Assembly: GCA_963601915.1 (NCBI GenBank)
Contig: CAVCGL010000004.1
Location: forward strand, 1 to 64,000
Source of the DNA: Butyricicoccus_A sp963601915
GTDB taxonomy: Bacteria; Bacillota; Clostridia; Oscillospirales; Butyricicoccaceae
Length of the DNA: 64,000 nt
Reading direction: 5' to 3'
Position 1 is the first letter of the stretch. Each line of letters starts with the position of its first letter. Below the pieces are notes generated by a model. It ran no database searches, had not been told where the DNA came from, and worked only from the letters and a program-made list of their open reading frames with translations. A program made the position numbers and the translations under genes. This document shows positions 41,780 through 50,755 of this stretch, piece by piece.

Positions 41780-43091
41780 ACCAAAATTACGGTTAAAAGG
41801 ACAAGCACTGCTTGCCGTCGTGCTTTGCTTTCTCATTGCCTGTGGATTCTATCTTTGTATCAATCAGGTCGGAGAGCTTGCACTGGATCAATGCCTGTCC
41901 GATTCTGTCCATGTGGAGAAGAAAAATGAACAAATGCTGGCAGGATTTCAGCGATATGTCACAGAAAAAAATCTTACGATTTCTGATACAGATGCCATTG
42001 ATACTTGGATGGATACCACGCACAATGCCTATTTGATGTTGGGCATCTATCAAAACGATGAACTTGTTTATGATTCCACGGCGTATCGTTTGGGCACGGG
42101 TTATTTTGACAAAACATATTCCGATGATATGGAAGACGGTTTTACCGCAAAAGAAATCACATTTTCCGATGGAACGGCGCATGTGCTGCTGTATGGATAT
42201 TATGACAGTACCCTGTACACAACGGCGGCGATTATAGAAGTTGGACTCTCTGTTCTTGTATTTGCCCTGCTGTTTCTTGGCTGGTTTGGCAAAAAAATTG
42301 CCTATATTCGCAAGTTAGAGCAAGAGATTAAAATTTTAGAGACCGGCGGACTAGAAAGACCGATTACCGTGCGAGGAACCGATGAGCTGGGTACACTTGC
42401 CAACGGATTAAATCAAATGCGTATGGCTCTGGCGGAAAACATGGAAAGAGAAGCAGAAGCCAACCGCGCCAACTATGAATTGATTGCCGCGGTTTCTCAT
42501 GACCTGCGCACACCGATGACGAGCCTGAGCTTGTATCTCGACTTGCTGCGTGAAGGGAAATATGCTAATATAGAAGAAATGAACCGATACTTGGATAAAA
42601 GTCGAGAGAAAATTGTGCAGATCAAACAACTGTCTGATCAACTCTTTGACCGATTCTATATGTCGAAGAAAAACGACGTCAAATTGGAACCGCCTGTCAA
42701 GGCACAATTCATTTTAGAGGATTATTTGTCCAATCTGGCGGGATTTTTAGAGATAAATGGCTATCAAATTCAAGCACAGCTTGATTGGCCGGAGACGTAT
42801 ATTTCTGTATCCCTGGAATATATTGGTCGAATTCTCGATAATATCGGTTCGAATATCTTAAAATATGCAGATCCAAATGAGCCGATTTTACTGACAGTTT
42901 CCGGAAGCGCAAGACAGCTTGTCATTCGATTTGAAAACAAGATTCTATTACAGGGAAAAAACTTGGAAAGCACACAGGTTGGCGTGCGAAATATTTGCCT
43001 GATGATGGAAAAAATGCAGGGACTCTGTCAGGTGCGAAAGACCAAAGAACGGTATTGCATCCAGTTGGCATTTGCCGCTGTCAGAGAGTAA
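41772..43091 (+). CDS. membrane sensor histidine kinase
   Basis: The kinase (439 residues from a TTG start) has two transmembrane segments (about residues 10-31 and 155-178) bounding a 120-residue extracellular sensor domain, a HAMP linker, a HisKA domain with the phosphorylated histidine in AAVSHDLRTPMTSL, and an ATPase domain with N box RILDNIGSNILKYA. The usual G1 box (DxGxG) is not obvious: the segment reads FENKILLQGKNLES. The open frame extends to an ATG at 41718 inside the regulator gene, but the GGGGAAAGG site at 41755-41763 points to the TTG at 41772, overlapping the regulator's stop by eight bases. Confidence 0.88.
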   Translation: MNKPKLRLKGQALLAVVLCFLIACGFYLCINQVGELALDQCLSDSVHVEKKNEQMLAGFQRYVTEKNLTISDTDAIDTWMDTTHNAYLMLGIYQNDELVYDSTAYRLGTGYFDKTYSDDMEDGFTAKEITFSDGTAHVLLYGYYDSTLYTTAAIIEVGLSVLVFALLFLGWFGKKIAYIRKLEQEIKILETGGLERPITVRGTDELGTLANGLNQMRMALAENMEREAEANRANYELIAAVSHDLRTPMTSLSLYLDLLREGKYANIEEMNRYLDKSREKIVQIKQLSDQLFDRFYMSKKNDVKLEPPVKAQFILEDYLSNLAGFLEINGYQIQAQLDWPETYISVSLEYIGRILDNIGSNILKYADPNEPILLTVSGSARQLVIRFENKILLQGKNLESTQVGVRNICLMMEKMQGLCQVRKTKERYCIQLAFAAVRE

Positions 43092-43109
43092 ACGGAAAGG
43101 AAGGAAATC

Positions 43110-44324
43110 ATGAAAAAACATCTATTGGGAGGCTGCTTGGTGGCATCGTTATTGCTGTTGAGTGGCTGCGGAAGCGGAACAACCAATCAGACCGTGTATG
43201 TGCAGAGTGTGGGGGATATTCTGGGCTACGACACGACGGCTACGCAATTTTCAGGAGTTGTGGAGTCCAGTAAGTCACAGAAAATTGAAAAAGATGACGA
43301 TAAGACCATTGATGAAATCAAGGTACAGCAGGGAGACAGCGTAAAAAAGGGACAGGTTTTGTTTACATACAACAAGGACTCTCTGCAAATTTCTGTAGAT
43401 TCTGCCAAGCTGGAGGTTGAGTCGATTCAGAATAAAATCTCGTCGTATCAGCAGCAGATCGCGCAGCTGAAAAAGGATAAAAAAGCAGCGGGCAAATCGG
43501 AACAGCTCAGCTATAACCTGCAAATTCAAGAGGCACAGCTGGATCTGACCTCTGAGCAGTATAATTTGAAGAAAAAGCAGAAAGAATTGGATGATCTGCA
43601 AAAGGATCTGCAAAATGCAGATGTTGTCGCAGAAGCAGACGGCGTGGTACAGTCCATTTCCTCTGACAACTCGTCTGGTTCGTCGGATGGCAGCGGCACC
43701 TTTATGACGATTTTGCAGACCGGTGCGTATAAAATTAAGGGACAAGTCAGTGAACTGGAAGTTGGCGAGCTGGAACAGGGCGCAGAGGTCACGATCCATT
43801 CCCGCATTGACGACGGCAAGACATGGACAGGTACGATTTCACAAGTGGATACCAACGGCGCCGTTTCCGATTCCGATGACAATTCGATGAACAGTGACCA
43901 AAATACAGAGAATACGGCATCAAAATATACGTTTTACGTCGTGCCGGACACGCAGGACGGCATGATGATTGGTCAGCATGTGTACATTACTGTAGGAAAA
44001 CAGGAGACGGATCAGGGAATCTGGCTCAATGCGGATTACGTCGTTCGTGACGGAGATACCGCATATGTTTGGCTGGCAAATACGGATGGCGTATTGGAAA
44101 AGCGAACCGTCACGATTGGCAGACACAACGAAGAAGCCAATACATATGAAATTACCGATGGCTTGACCTTGGATGATTATCTGGCCTTCCCGACGGATGA
44201 ATGCAAGGAAGGGGAAAAGACAACGGTTTCTCAGGCGGGTGATTCCTCTGAGGATGCGTCCAATGAAGACATGTCCGGCAATGTGGGTTCTGCGGTCTTG
44301 CCAGCAGAGGAAGGAGCGTCATAA
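43110..44324 (+). CDS. HlyD/MacA-type adaptor lipoprotein of ABC exporter
   Basis: The 404-residue membrane-fusion protein has a lipoprotein signal (SLLLLSGC, Cys at about 22), a split lipoyl domain (IDEIKVQQGDSVKKGQVLF and later VVAEADGVVQSIS) around a coiled-coil hairpin (about residues 95-170, rich in K, Q and L), and a beta-barrel domain (AYKIKGQVSELEVGELEQGA). It would link the permease to the outside face in a MacAB-like exporter. It is followed without a gap by the ATPase gene (ATGA-like overlap of one base). Confidence 0.88.
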   Translation: MKKHLLGGCLVASLLLLSGCGSGTTNQTVYVQSVGDILGYDTTATQFSGVVESSKSQKIEKDDDKTIDEIKVQQGDSVKKGQVLFTYNKDSLQISVDSAKLEVESIQNKISSYQQQIAQLKKDKKAAGKSEQLSYNLQIQEAQLDLTSEQYNLKKKQKELDDLQKDLQNADVVAEADGVVQSISSDNSSGSSDGSGTFMTILQTGAYKIKGQVSELEVGELEQGAEVTIHSRIDDGKTWTGTISQVDTNGAVSDSDDNSMNSDQNTENTASKYTFYVVPDTQDGMMIGQHVYITVGKQETDQGIWLNADYVVRDGDTAYVWLANTDGVLEKRTVTIGRHNEEANTYEITDGLTLDDYLAFPTDECKEGEKTTVSQAGDSSEDASNEDMSGNVGSAVLPAEEGAS

Positions 44325-45016
44325 TGAGTCAAATCATTGCGTGCCGCGATATTTTTAAGGATTATGCGCGGGGCAAATTGACGGTGCCTGTGCTCAAGCA
44401 TGTGACGTTTTCCGTAGAACAAGGCGAGTATATTGCCATTATGGGGCCGTCAGGTTCGGGAAAAACAACCTTGATGAACATCATCGGCTGCTTAGATACG
44501 CCGACTTCCGGTACATTTGCGCTAGATGGAGAAGAAATTGCCGGTCTGTCGGAAAATCGCATGGCAGAAATCCGAAATAAAACGCTGGGCTTTGTCTTTC
44601 AGCATGCGGATTTACTGCCGGAATTGACTGCGCTGGACAATGTTGCGCTGCCGCTGTTGTATCGAGGCGTGCGCAAAAAGGAGCGCAGAGAACGCGCGGC
44701 AGAGATGCTGGAGAAGGTCGGATTGGGGGATCGCATGGAGTTCTATCCCAATCAGATGTCCGGCGGTCAGTGCCAGCGTGCGGCGATTGCCCGCGCGATT
44801 GTCGGCAATCCGAAGCTGCTGCTGGCGGATGAGCCGACGGGTGCCTTGGACAGTCAGTCGGGAAAAAATATTATGCAGCTGTTTCGTCAGCTCAATCAGG
44901 AAGGCATTACCATTATCACGATTACCCACGCCATAGAAGTGGCGCGGGAAGCGGATAAATGCTATCAGATCTATGATGGCGAGCTGTTTACAGATGAGGA
45001 GGTTCCGGTACGGTGA
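44324..45016 (+). CDS. ABC exporter ATP-binding protein (MacB/LolD type)
   Basis: The 230-residue ATPase has Walker A GPSGSGKTTLMNII, the Q-loop FVFQHADLLPELT, the signature MSGGQCQRAAIARAI, Walker B LLLADEPTGALDS and TITHAIEVAREAD. The LNIIGCLDTPTSG-like segment and DEPTGALDS are characteristic of the MacB/LolD/FtsE subfamily that serves mechanotransmission exporters for peptides and antibiotics. It lies between two adaptor genes and overlaps the second by four bases. Confidence 0.94.
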   Translation: MSQIIACRDIFKDYARGKLTVPVLKHVTFSVEQGEYIAIMGPSGSGKTTLMNIIGCLDTPTSGTFALDGEEIAGLSENRMAEIRNKTLGFVFQHADLLPELTALDNVALPLLYRGVRKKERRERAAEMLEKVGLGDRMEFYPNQMSGGQCQRAAIARAIVGNPKLLLADEPTGALDSQSGKNIMQLFRQLNQEGITIITITHAIEVAREADKCYQIYDGELFTDEEVPVR

Positions 45017-46446
45017 AGAAAATTCCAAAAAAAGCAAAGATATTCGTAGGCGTTGCCGTACTGGCCGGAGCGGTTGGATTTGGCTGCTTCCGCGTGTATC
45101 AAGACCACTTCAATGGAACCGTTGCCGTGTACTCAGCCTCTGATGACAGCATTTCAACGAGTGCAACCGATTGGGGCGGATCACAGTACGACGGCACGAT
45201 ACAGGCAGATGGCGTGCAGACCATTATGGTATCCGAATCGCAGACGGTCGGAGAAGTCGCAGTCAAAGAGGGACAGCAGGTCAAAAAAGGAGATAAGCTG
45301 TTTTCCTACGATACCACGTTGTCTGATCTGGATATGCAGCGCGCACAGCTGGACATCAAGAAACTGGAGCTGCAACTGAAAACGGCGAAAAATAATCTGA
45401 AAATCGTCCAGAAATATCGTCCGGGTGAGCCGGTAAAAGAAAAGATTACACAAATTGATCCGGTTGAATCGAGCGGTTCTGATGATTCCAGTGATAAAGA
45501 CTCTGAAAATCAGGCGACCAATACCAATGCTTCTCAGGCAGCGGCAACCGTTGTGCTGCTGGGTGGCGATGGGGAATCGGTAAAATCATTCGATGACAGT
45601 GATTCCAATGGAACGACTAAGGACAAAAACGGCTCAAAAACGCCGTCTCAGCAACAGCAGGGCGGCGCATCGGATACGCCTTCCGCATCGTCCGAGAATA
45701 TACCGGAAGATGACAATGATGAGATAACCTATACCAAGCAGGAAATTGAACAGATGCTCAATGAGCAGAAGGAATCGGTTCGGGACTTGGATTTGCAGCT
45801 GCGGCAGGCAAAATTGCAGTACACAAAGAAGCAAAAGGAAGAAAAGAATAATACCGTGTACAGTGAACTGGATGGAACGGTCACATATGTTGGCGATCCG
45901 AGCAATAAGAGCAAGGCTTTTATGAAAATCAGCGGTGGCGGCGGATATTTGGTAAAAATCTCCGTCAATGAGTTTACATTGCAGGAAGTCAAGGTTGGTC
46001 AATCCGCAACGGTGCAGGATTGGATGACCGGAGAAAGCTATACAGGCAAGGTCACAAGCATCAGCACCTATCCGAGTGATGAGCAAGGCTATATGGGCAA
46101 CACCAATTCGTCCTACTATCCGGTATATATCCAGCTGGATGACAGCGGAAATTTGACCGATCAAAGCTCCGTGAGTGTTGAATTGCAATCGTCCGAGGAA
46201 CAGAGTGATTTGTACTTGGAATCCGGCTTTATTCTGAAAGAAAGCGGTAAAAACTATATTTACGTACAAGGCGAAGACGGAAAGCTGGAAAAACGCCAAG
46301 TAACCATAGGAAAATCGTTGGATGGCTATTATACGCAAATCAAAAGCGGTTTGACGGGAGACGACTGGATTGCCTTTCCGTATGGAAAAAATGTCAAGGA
46401 AGGTGCTGCGACACAGCAGGCAGACACTTCCGAGCTGTGGCAGTAA
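45013..46446 (+). CDS. second HlyD-type adaptor, with long polar linker
   Basis: This 477-residue adaptor starts with GTG and has an N-terminal membrane anchor (IFVGVAVLAGAVGFGCF) rather than a lipobox. A lipoyl half-motif (VGEVAVKEGQQVKKGDKLF) is followed by one coiled-coil arm, a long Ser/Asp/Asn/Gln-rich insert (about residues 145-240: KNGSKTPSQQQQGGASDTPS), the second arm (QMLNEQKESVRDLDLQLRQA) and the second lipoyl half (YSELDGTVTYVGDPS). A beta-barrel domain and a C-terminal MPD domain (KLEKRQVTIGKSLDG) complete it. It differs clearly from the lipoprotein adaptor encoded upstream. GTG overlaps the ATPase stop. Confidence 0.85.
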   Translation: MKKIPKKAKIFVGVAVLAGAVGFGCFRVYQDHFNGTVAVYSASDDSISTSATDWGGSQYDGTIQADGVQTIMVSESQTVGEVAVKEGQQVKKGDKLFSYDTTLSDLDMQRAQLDIKKLELQLKTAKNNLKIVQKYRPGEPVKEKITQIDPVESSGSDDSSDKDSENQATNTNASQAAATVVLLGGDGESVKSFDDSDSNGTTKDKNGSKTPSQQQQGGASDTPSASSENIPEDDNDEITYTKQEIEQMLNEQKESVRDLDLQLRQAKLQYTKKQKEEKNNTVYSELDGTVTYVGDPSNKSKAFMKISGGGGYLVKISVNEFTLQEVKVGQSATVQDWMTGESYTGKVTSISTYPSDEQGYMGNTNSSYYPVYIQLDDSGNLTDQSSVSVELQSSEEQSDLYLESGFILKESGKNYIYVQGEDGKLEKRQVTIGKSLDGYYTQIKSGLTGDDWIAFPYGKNVKEGAATQQADTSELWQ

Positions 46447-46461
46447 AGAGGGAGTGAAACG

Positions 46462-47718
46462 ATGTTTGAAAATATGAGGCTTGCCTTTCAAGGCATTTGG
46501 AGCCACAAAATGCGTTCCGCTCTGACTATGCTGGGCATTATCATTGGCATTGCATCCATTATTTCTATCGTGTCGATGATGAAGGGAACCAATGAACAAA
46601 TCAAGCAAAACCTGATTGGCAACGGCAATAATATTGTGGAAGTACAGCTGTGCCAAGATGACAATCCGATTCAGTTGGATTATCAGTCGGTGCCGAATGG
46701 CGTTTCTACCATCTCTGAACACACGCGGCGGGAGCTTCTGGACATTGACCATGTAGAGGGTATATCGCTGTATACCCAGCGGCAATACACCAATGATGTG
46801 TATTATCAGAACCAGAGCTTTAGCGGAAATATAACGGGAATCGATGAAAACTATCTGGATGTCTATGAATATCAAGTGTCCACCGGGCGTCCATTTACAA
46901 AAAGTGATTATCGTCAGCGCCGCAAACTGGCATTGTTGGATGAAAAAGCGGCTGTGACGCTGTTCGCCGGAGAAAATCCGGTTGGCAAGACCCTTGAAAT
47001 CAAAGGAGAACCGTTTCAGGTAATCGGTGTTTTGGTGTCTTCCAATGCATCGACAAAAGTTATTAACAGCTACAGCGATTATCATATGTACGCAGGCGGA
47101 AACAGCAATGGCATGGTATTGATTCCGAATACGACATGGCCGATTGTCTATCAGTTTGATGAACCGCAGAACGCAGCACTTCGTGCAGATACAACAGATA
47201 ATATGACGAAGGTAGGCGAGACAGCGAGCGAGATTATCAATGCTTCGTTCCCGATGCTGGATACCTCAGAGGCTTCTTACGACAGCCCGAGCATCAAACA
47301 GGCGGCACAGCAGCTGCAGGATCTGTCCGATTCATCCGGTAAACAGCTGATTTGGATTGCAGGCATTTCACTGATTGTTGGTGCGATTGGTGTCATGAAT
47401 ATCATGCTGGTATCCGTCACGGAACGTACCCGCGAAGTTGGATTAAAAAAGGCGTTGGGCGCAAAACGCGGCGTTATTTTGGGTCAATTTCTGACAGAGG
47501 CCTCTGTTCTAACCTGTATTGGCGGTTTGGTTGGTGTGGTCAGCGGTCTGGTATTGTCAAAGATTATCAGTCTGTTGACTGGCACGCCGACAGCGATTAG
47601 CATTCCGGCTATGCTGGCGGCTGTCCTGCTGTCGATTGTCATCGGCATCATTTCCGGTGTCATTCCGGCTGTCAAGGCGGCAAATCTCAATCCGATTGAT
47701 GCATTGCGCAGAGATTAA
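46462..47718 (+). CDS. MacB/FtsX-type ABC exporter permease
   Basis: The 418-residue permease has the MacB topology: one N-terminal transmembrane segment (MRSALTMLGIIIGIASIISI), a large extracellular MacB_PCD domain (about residues 45-280), and three C-terminal helices with the FtsX-domain signature (VTERTREVGLKKALGAKRG, then GVIPAVKAANLNPIDALR). With the ATPase and adaptors it forms a mechanotransmission-type exporter, probably for peptides, bacteriocins or antibiotics. Confidence 0.93.
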   Translation: MFENMRLAFQGIWSHKMRSALTMLGIIIGIASIISIVSMMKGTNEQIKQNLIGNGNNIVEVQLCQDDNPIQLDYQSVPNGVSTISEHTRRELLDIDHVEGISLYTQRQYTNDVYYQNQSFSGNITGIDENYLDVYEYQVSTGRPFTKSDYRQRRKLALLDEKAAVTLFAGENPVGKTLEIKGEPFQVIGVLVSSNASTKVINSYSDYHMYAGGNSNGMVLIPNTTWPIVYQFDEPQNAALRADTTDNMTKVGETASEIINASFPMLDTSEASYDSPSIKQAAQQLQDLSDSSGKQLIWIAGISLIVGAIGVMNIMLVSVTERTREVGLKKALGAKRGVILGQFLTEASVLTCIGGLVGVVSGLVLSKIISLLTGTPTAISIPAMLAAVLLSIVIGIISGVIPAVKAANLNPIDALRRD

Positions 47719-47730
47719 CAACACAGCAAA

Positions 47731-47766
47731 TGGCTCGAAAGCAAGTGCTTTCGAGCCGTTTGCTTG
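47731..47766 (+). terminator. terminator of the regulator-exporter operon
   Basis: GGCTCGAAAGCA (47732-47743) pairs with TGCTTTCGAGCC (47746-47757); the T tract is weak (GTTTGCTTG). Confidence 0.6.
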
Positions 47767-47903
47767 TCGGAAAGAAAAATTTGTTGGTTCTGACTATAAC
47801 AGTTTCTTAACAAAGACTTTTCAATTGGTGCAAAAGGCGGTATACTAAAGTGTAAAATACTGTCGAATTTCAAAAGAGCATGAAATTCGAGAGAGGAGAA
47901 GAT

Positions 47904-49544
47904 ATGAAAGGCAATATGAGAAAGAAACGAACGATTCTCAAACGGTCTATTCTGGCGCTGATTGCAGTTGTGTGTATCGTTCTGCTTGTTATCGCGCGTC
48001 AGTCAGGGGATGTGACAGGAACTGCATGGGCGCTTATGCCGCCAATTGTGGCAATTACCTTGGCGCTGCTGACAAAGGAAGTATACAGCTCTCTGTTTGC
48101 CGGTATCGTTGTCGGCGGCCTGCTGTTTTCCAATTGCAGCTTTGAGGGAACCGTGACGCATGTGCTCAATGACGGCTTTTTGTCTGTGCTGTCAGACTCT
48201 GGCAATGTGGGCATTTTGATTTTCCTGATTCTGCTCGGCACGATCGTTGCCCTGATGAACAATGCGGGCGGCTCTGCGGCGTTTGGTAAATGGGCAAAGA
48301 CACATATCAAGACAAAGGTCGGCGCACAGCTGGCAACTATCCTGTTAGGCATTCTCATCTTTATTGATGATTATTTCAACTGCTTGACCGTTGGCAGTGT
48401 TATGCGCCCTGTGACAGATGGACATAAGGTGTCGCGTGCCAAGCTGGCATTTTTGATTGATGCTACCGCTGCGCCGGTGTGCATTATCTCTCCGATTTCT
48501 TCTTGGGCAGCGGCTGTCTGCGGCTTTGTAGACGGAGAAGACGGCATGAATCTGTTTGTCAGCGCGATTCCGTATAACTTCTATGCGATTCTGATGGTTA
48601 TTTTCATGGTCGGCATGGTACTTGCCGGAGTGGAATTCGGCCCGATGGAGCAGCATGAACGCAATGCGGCGCGCGGAGACCTGTTTTCTAATGGTCATAT
48701 CCAAGTGCAGGAAGATACCATGGAACAAGACGGCAAAAAGGGCAGCGTGGCGGATCTCGTCATTCCAATTATCAGCTTGGTGATCTGCTGTGTTGTTGGT
48801 ATGATCTATACCGGCGGATTCTTCTCCGGCACAGATTTTGTCACAGCGTTTTCCAATAGCGATGCTTCGGTTGGTCTGTCTATGGGCAGCTTTTTTGGCT
48901 TGGCGATTACTATTTTGCTGTATCAGATTCGCGGTGTTCTATCCTTCCGCGACTGCATGGATTGCCTGTCCGAAGGCTTCAAGGCGATGGTTCCGGCAAT
49001 CTTGATTCTGTCCTTTGCTTGGACGCTGAAGGCAATGACCGACAGCATCGGCTGCAAAGAATTCGTTGCGGGAAGCATGAAGCTGGTTGCCGGTGATTTG
49101 CAGATGTTCCTGCCAGCTGTTATCTTCCTGGTGGGCTGCTTCCTGGCATTTGCAACGGGCACCTCGTGGGGCACATTTGGCATCTTGATTCCGATTGTTG
49201 TCGCTGTCTTTGAGGGAACCAACCATGAGTTGATGCTGATCTCTATTTCGGCGTGTATGGCCGGTGCTGTCTGCGGCGACCATTGCTCTCCGATTTCCGA
49301 TACTACGATTATGGCATCTGCCGGTGCACAGTGCGATCATATGAATCATGTGTCTACGCAGCTTCCATATGCCGTCCTGACGGCAGTGGTATCTTGTGCA
49401 GCGTATATTTTGGCTGGTTTTGTGCAGTCAGCATGGATTGTATTGCCAATTGCCATCGTTGCCATTATCCTGATTATTTTCCTTCTGCGGTTTGTGCAGG
49501 CGCCTAACCGCAAGCGGGAAGAGGAATTACAAGAAACACATTGA
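47904..49544 (+). CDS. NhaC family Na+/H+ antiporter
   Basis: The 546-residue protein has 12 or more hydrophobic segments and NhaC-family landmarks: a FIDDYFNCLTVGSVMRPVTD segment (about residues 150-172), PVCIISPISSWAA, and FATGTSWGTFGILIPIV with GDHCSPISDTT late in the protein. The family exchanges sodium for protons, or malate/lactate with Na+ in some members; the substrate is not fixed here. AGAGGAG at 47892-47898 favours ATG 47904 over an ATG at 47880. It stands alone between terminators. Confidence 0.88.
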   Translation: MKGNMRKKRTILKRSILALIAVVCIVLLVIARQSGDVTGTAWALMPPIVAITLALLTKEVYSSLFAGIVVGGLLFSNCSFEGTVTHVLNDGFLSVLSDSGNVGILIFLILLGTIVALMNNAGGSAAFGKWAKTHIKTKVGAQLATILLGILIFIDDYFNCLTVGSVMRPVTDGHKVSRAKLAFLIDATAAPVCIISPISSWAAAVCGFVDGEDGMNLFVSAIPYNFYAILMVIFMVGMVLAGVEFGPMEQHERNAARGDLFSNGHIQVQEDTMEQDGKKGSVADLVIPIISLVICCVVGMIYTGGFFSGTDFVTAFSNSDASVGLSMGSFFGLAITILLYQIRGVLSFRDCMDCLSEGFKAMVPAILILSFAWTLKAMTDSIGCKEFVAGSMKLVAGDLQMFLPAVIFLVGCFLAFATGTSWGTFGILIPIVVAVFEGTNHELMLISISACMAGAVCGDHCSPISDTTIMASAGAQCDHMNHVSTQLPYAVLTAVVSCAAYILAGFVQSAWIVLPIAIVAIILIIFLLRFVQAPNRKREEELQETH

Positions 49545-49554
49545 TGTATGCATA

Positions 49555-49591
49555 AAAATAGCAGCATGGGATTAATCCATGCTGCTATTTT
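49555..49591. terminator. bidirectional terminator overlapping the end of the DMT gene
   Basis: AAAATAGCAGCATGG pairs with CCATGCTGCTATTTT in a near-perfect 15-bp stem. It ends the NhaC gene and its right arm contains the last codons of the convergent DMT gene. Confidence 0.9.
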
Positions 49592-50501
49592 GCATCTGTG
49601 GTTTTTTCTGAGGGAGGGGAAGCTGTGAGATAATCACAGCGGCGAATACGAGAACACAGCCGAGAAACTCGCGCAGAGAAAAACTCTCGTGCAGAATCAG
49701 CCAGCCGGACAGGGCGGCAAAAACGGACTCCAGACTCATAATCAACGTGGCTGACGTAGGATCGGTACGTTTTTGTCCGAGGATTTGCAGCGTATACGCG
49801 ATACCGCAGGACATCACGCCGCTGTATAAAATAGAAGAACGTGCAGCAAAAATATGTGCCCACGTCGGGGTTTCGCAAATAAACATCAATAGGATGCTGA
49901 TGCCGCCTGCAATTAAAAACTGTACGCAGGACATCAAAACACCGTCTACACCTTTTTCACTGAAATGGTCAATGACCATGATGTGAATCGAGAAAAAGAA
50001 CGCGCAGCATAAAACCAGCAGGTCACCAGCCGAAATGGTGAATTGCTCGGTAAAGCACAGCAAATAAAAGCCGAGCAGGGCAGCTGCAACGCAAAACCAA
50101 ACAATTTTTTGAATCTTTTTACCGATAAATACGCCGAGCAGCGGGACAATGACAATGTACAGAGAGGTGATGAAGCCAGCTTTGCCGGGTGATGTTGTCA
50201 CCATGCCAAACTGCTGCAAATTGCTGGCGACACACAGCACAAGACCGCAGCAGATGCCGCCGATCAGGGAGATTCGGTCTGTTTGCCGCTGCACTGCGGG
50301 AATAGGACGCTGTGCAATGGGCTGTACCCGTCTCTGAATCATAATGACGGGGATGAGTACGAGTCCGCCGAGCATGGTGCGGATGCCCATAAAGGTAAAT
50401 GGCTGCACATGCTCCATGCCCGTTGTCTGCGCGACAAAAGAGGAACCCCAGATGAGAGCTGTGAGCAGCAGGATGATATTTCCGGTTGTTTTTTTCGTCA
50501 T
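49572..50501 (-). CDS. EamA/DMT family transporter
   Basis: The 309-residue protein has ten hydrophobic segments in two EamA repeats (starts NIILLLTALIWGSSFVAQ; second repeat near DLLVLCCAFFFSIHIMVI) and the late SLESVFAALSGWLILHESF segment, typical of drug/metabolite exporters of the YdcZ/RhaT-like group. The substrate is unknown. The frame is open to 50543, but the ATG at 50501 fits the family start; its ribosome-binding site is weak (AGAAAGAAGAAA). Its 3' end lies inside the terminator hairpin shared with NhaC. Confidence 0.88.
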   Translation of the reverse strand: MTKKTTGNIILLLTALIWGSSFVAQTTGMEHVQPFTFMGIRTMLGGLVLIPVIMIQRRVQPIAQRPIPAVQRQTDRISLIGGICCGLVLCVASNLQQFGMVTTSPGKAGFITSLYIVIVPLLGVFIGKKIQKIVWFCVAAALLGFYLLCFTEQFTISAGDLLVLCCAFFFSIHIMVIDHFSEKGVDGVLMSCVQFLIAGGISILLMFICETPTWAHIFAARSSILYSGVMSCGIAYTLQILGQKRTDPTSATLIMSLESVFAALSGWLILHESFSLREFLGCVLVFAAVIISQLPLPQKKPQMQNSSMD

Positions 50502-50533
50502 AGAATTTCTTCTTTCTTTCAATATTCTTAGAT

Positions 50534-50562
50534 AGTGTACCATATTTCTGTGTTCGGCTCAA
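50534..50562 (-). promoter_or_regulatory. promoter of the DMT gene
   Basis: On the minus strand TTGAGC (50557-50562) and TACACT (50534-50539) are 17 bases apart. Confidence 0.6.
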
Positions 50563-50653
50563 TGGATATTGGTCATTCGGCACGAAATTTCCGTCATGAA
50601 ACCGAAAAATATTACCGGATTGCACGTAGTTTGCAGGATTATGAAATTTAGAC

Positions 50654-50682
50654 TTGAAATATGTGCAAAAAGCATGTAAAGT
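50654..50682 (+). promoter_or_regulatory. possible promoter of the aspartokinase gene
   Basis: TTGAAA (50654-50659), 17-base spacer, TAAAGT (50677-50682). The roughly 65-base leader contains a small hairpin, CTGCCAG/CTGGCAG at about 50713-50729, and is too short for a lysine riboswitch. Confidence 0.5.
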
Positions 50683-50755
50683 TAAATGTGTATTTTCAAA
50701 AGTGCAACTTTCCTGCCAGCGACTGGCAGATAGAAAATTCCGGAGGTTTTCAAAA

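Noticed and set aside
50689..50755. Lysine riboswitch upstream of aspartokinase
   Set aside because: The leader is about 65 bases with one short hairpin; a lysine riboswitch needs roughly 170 or more bases and five helices.
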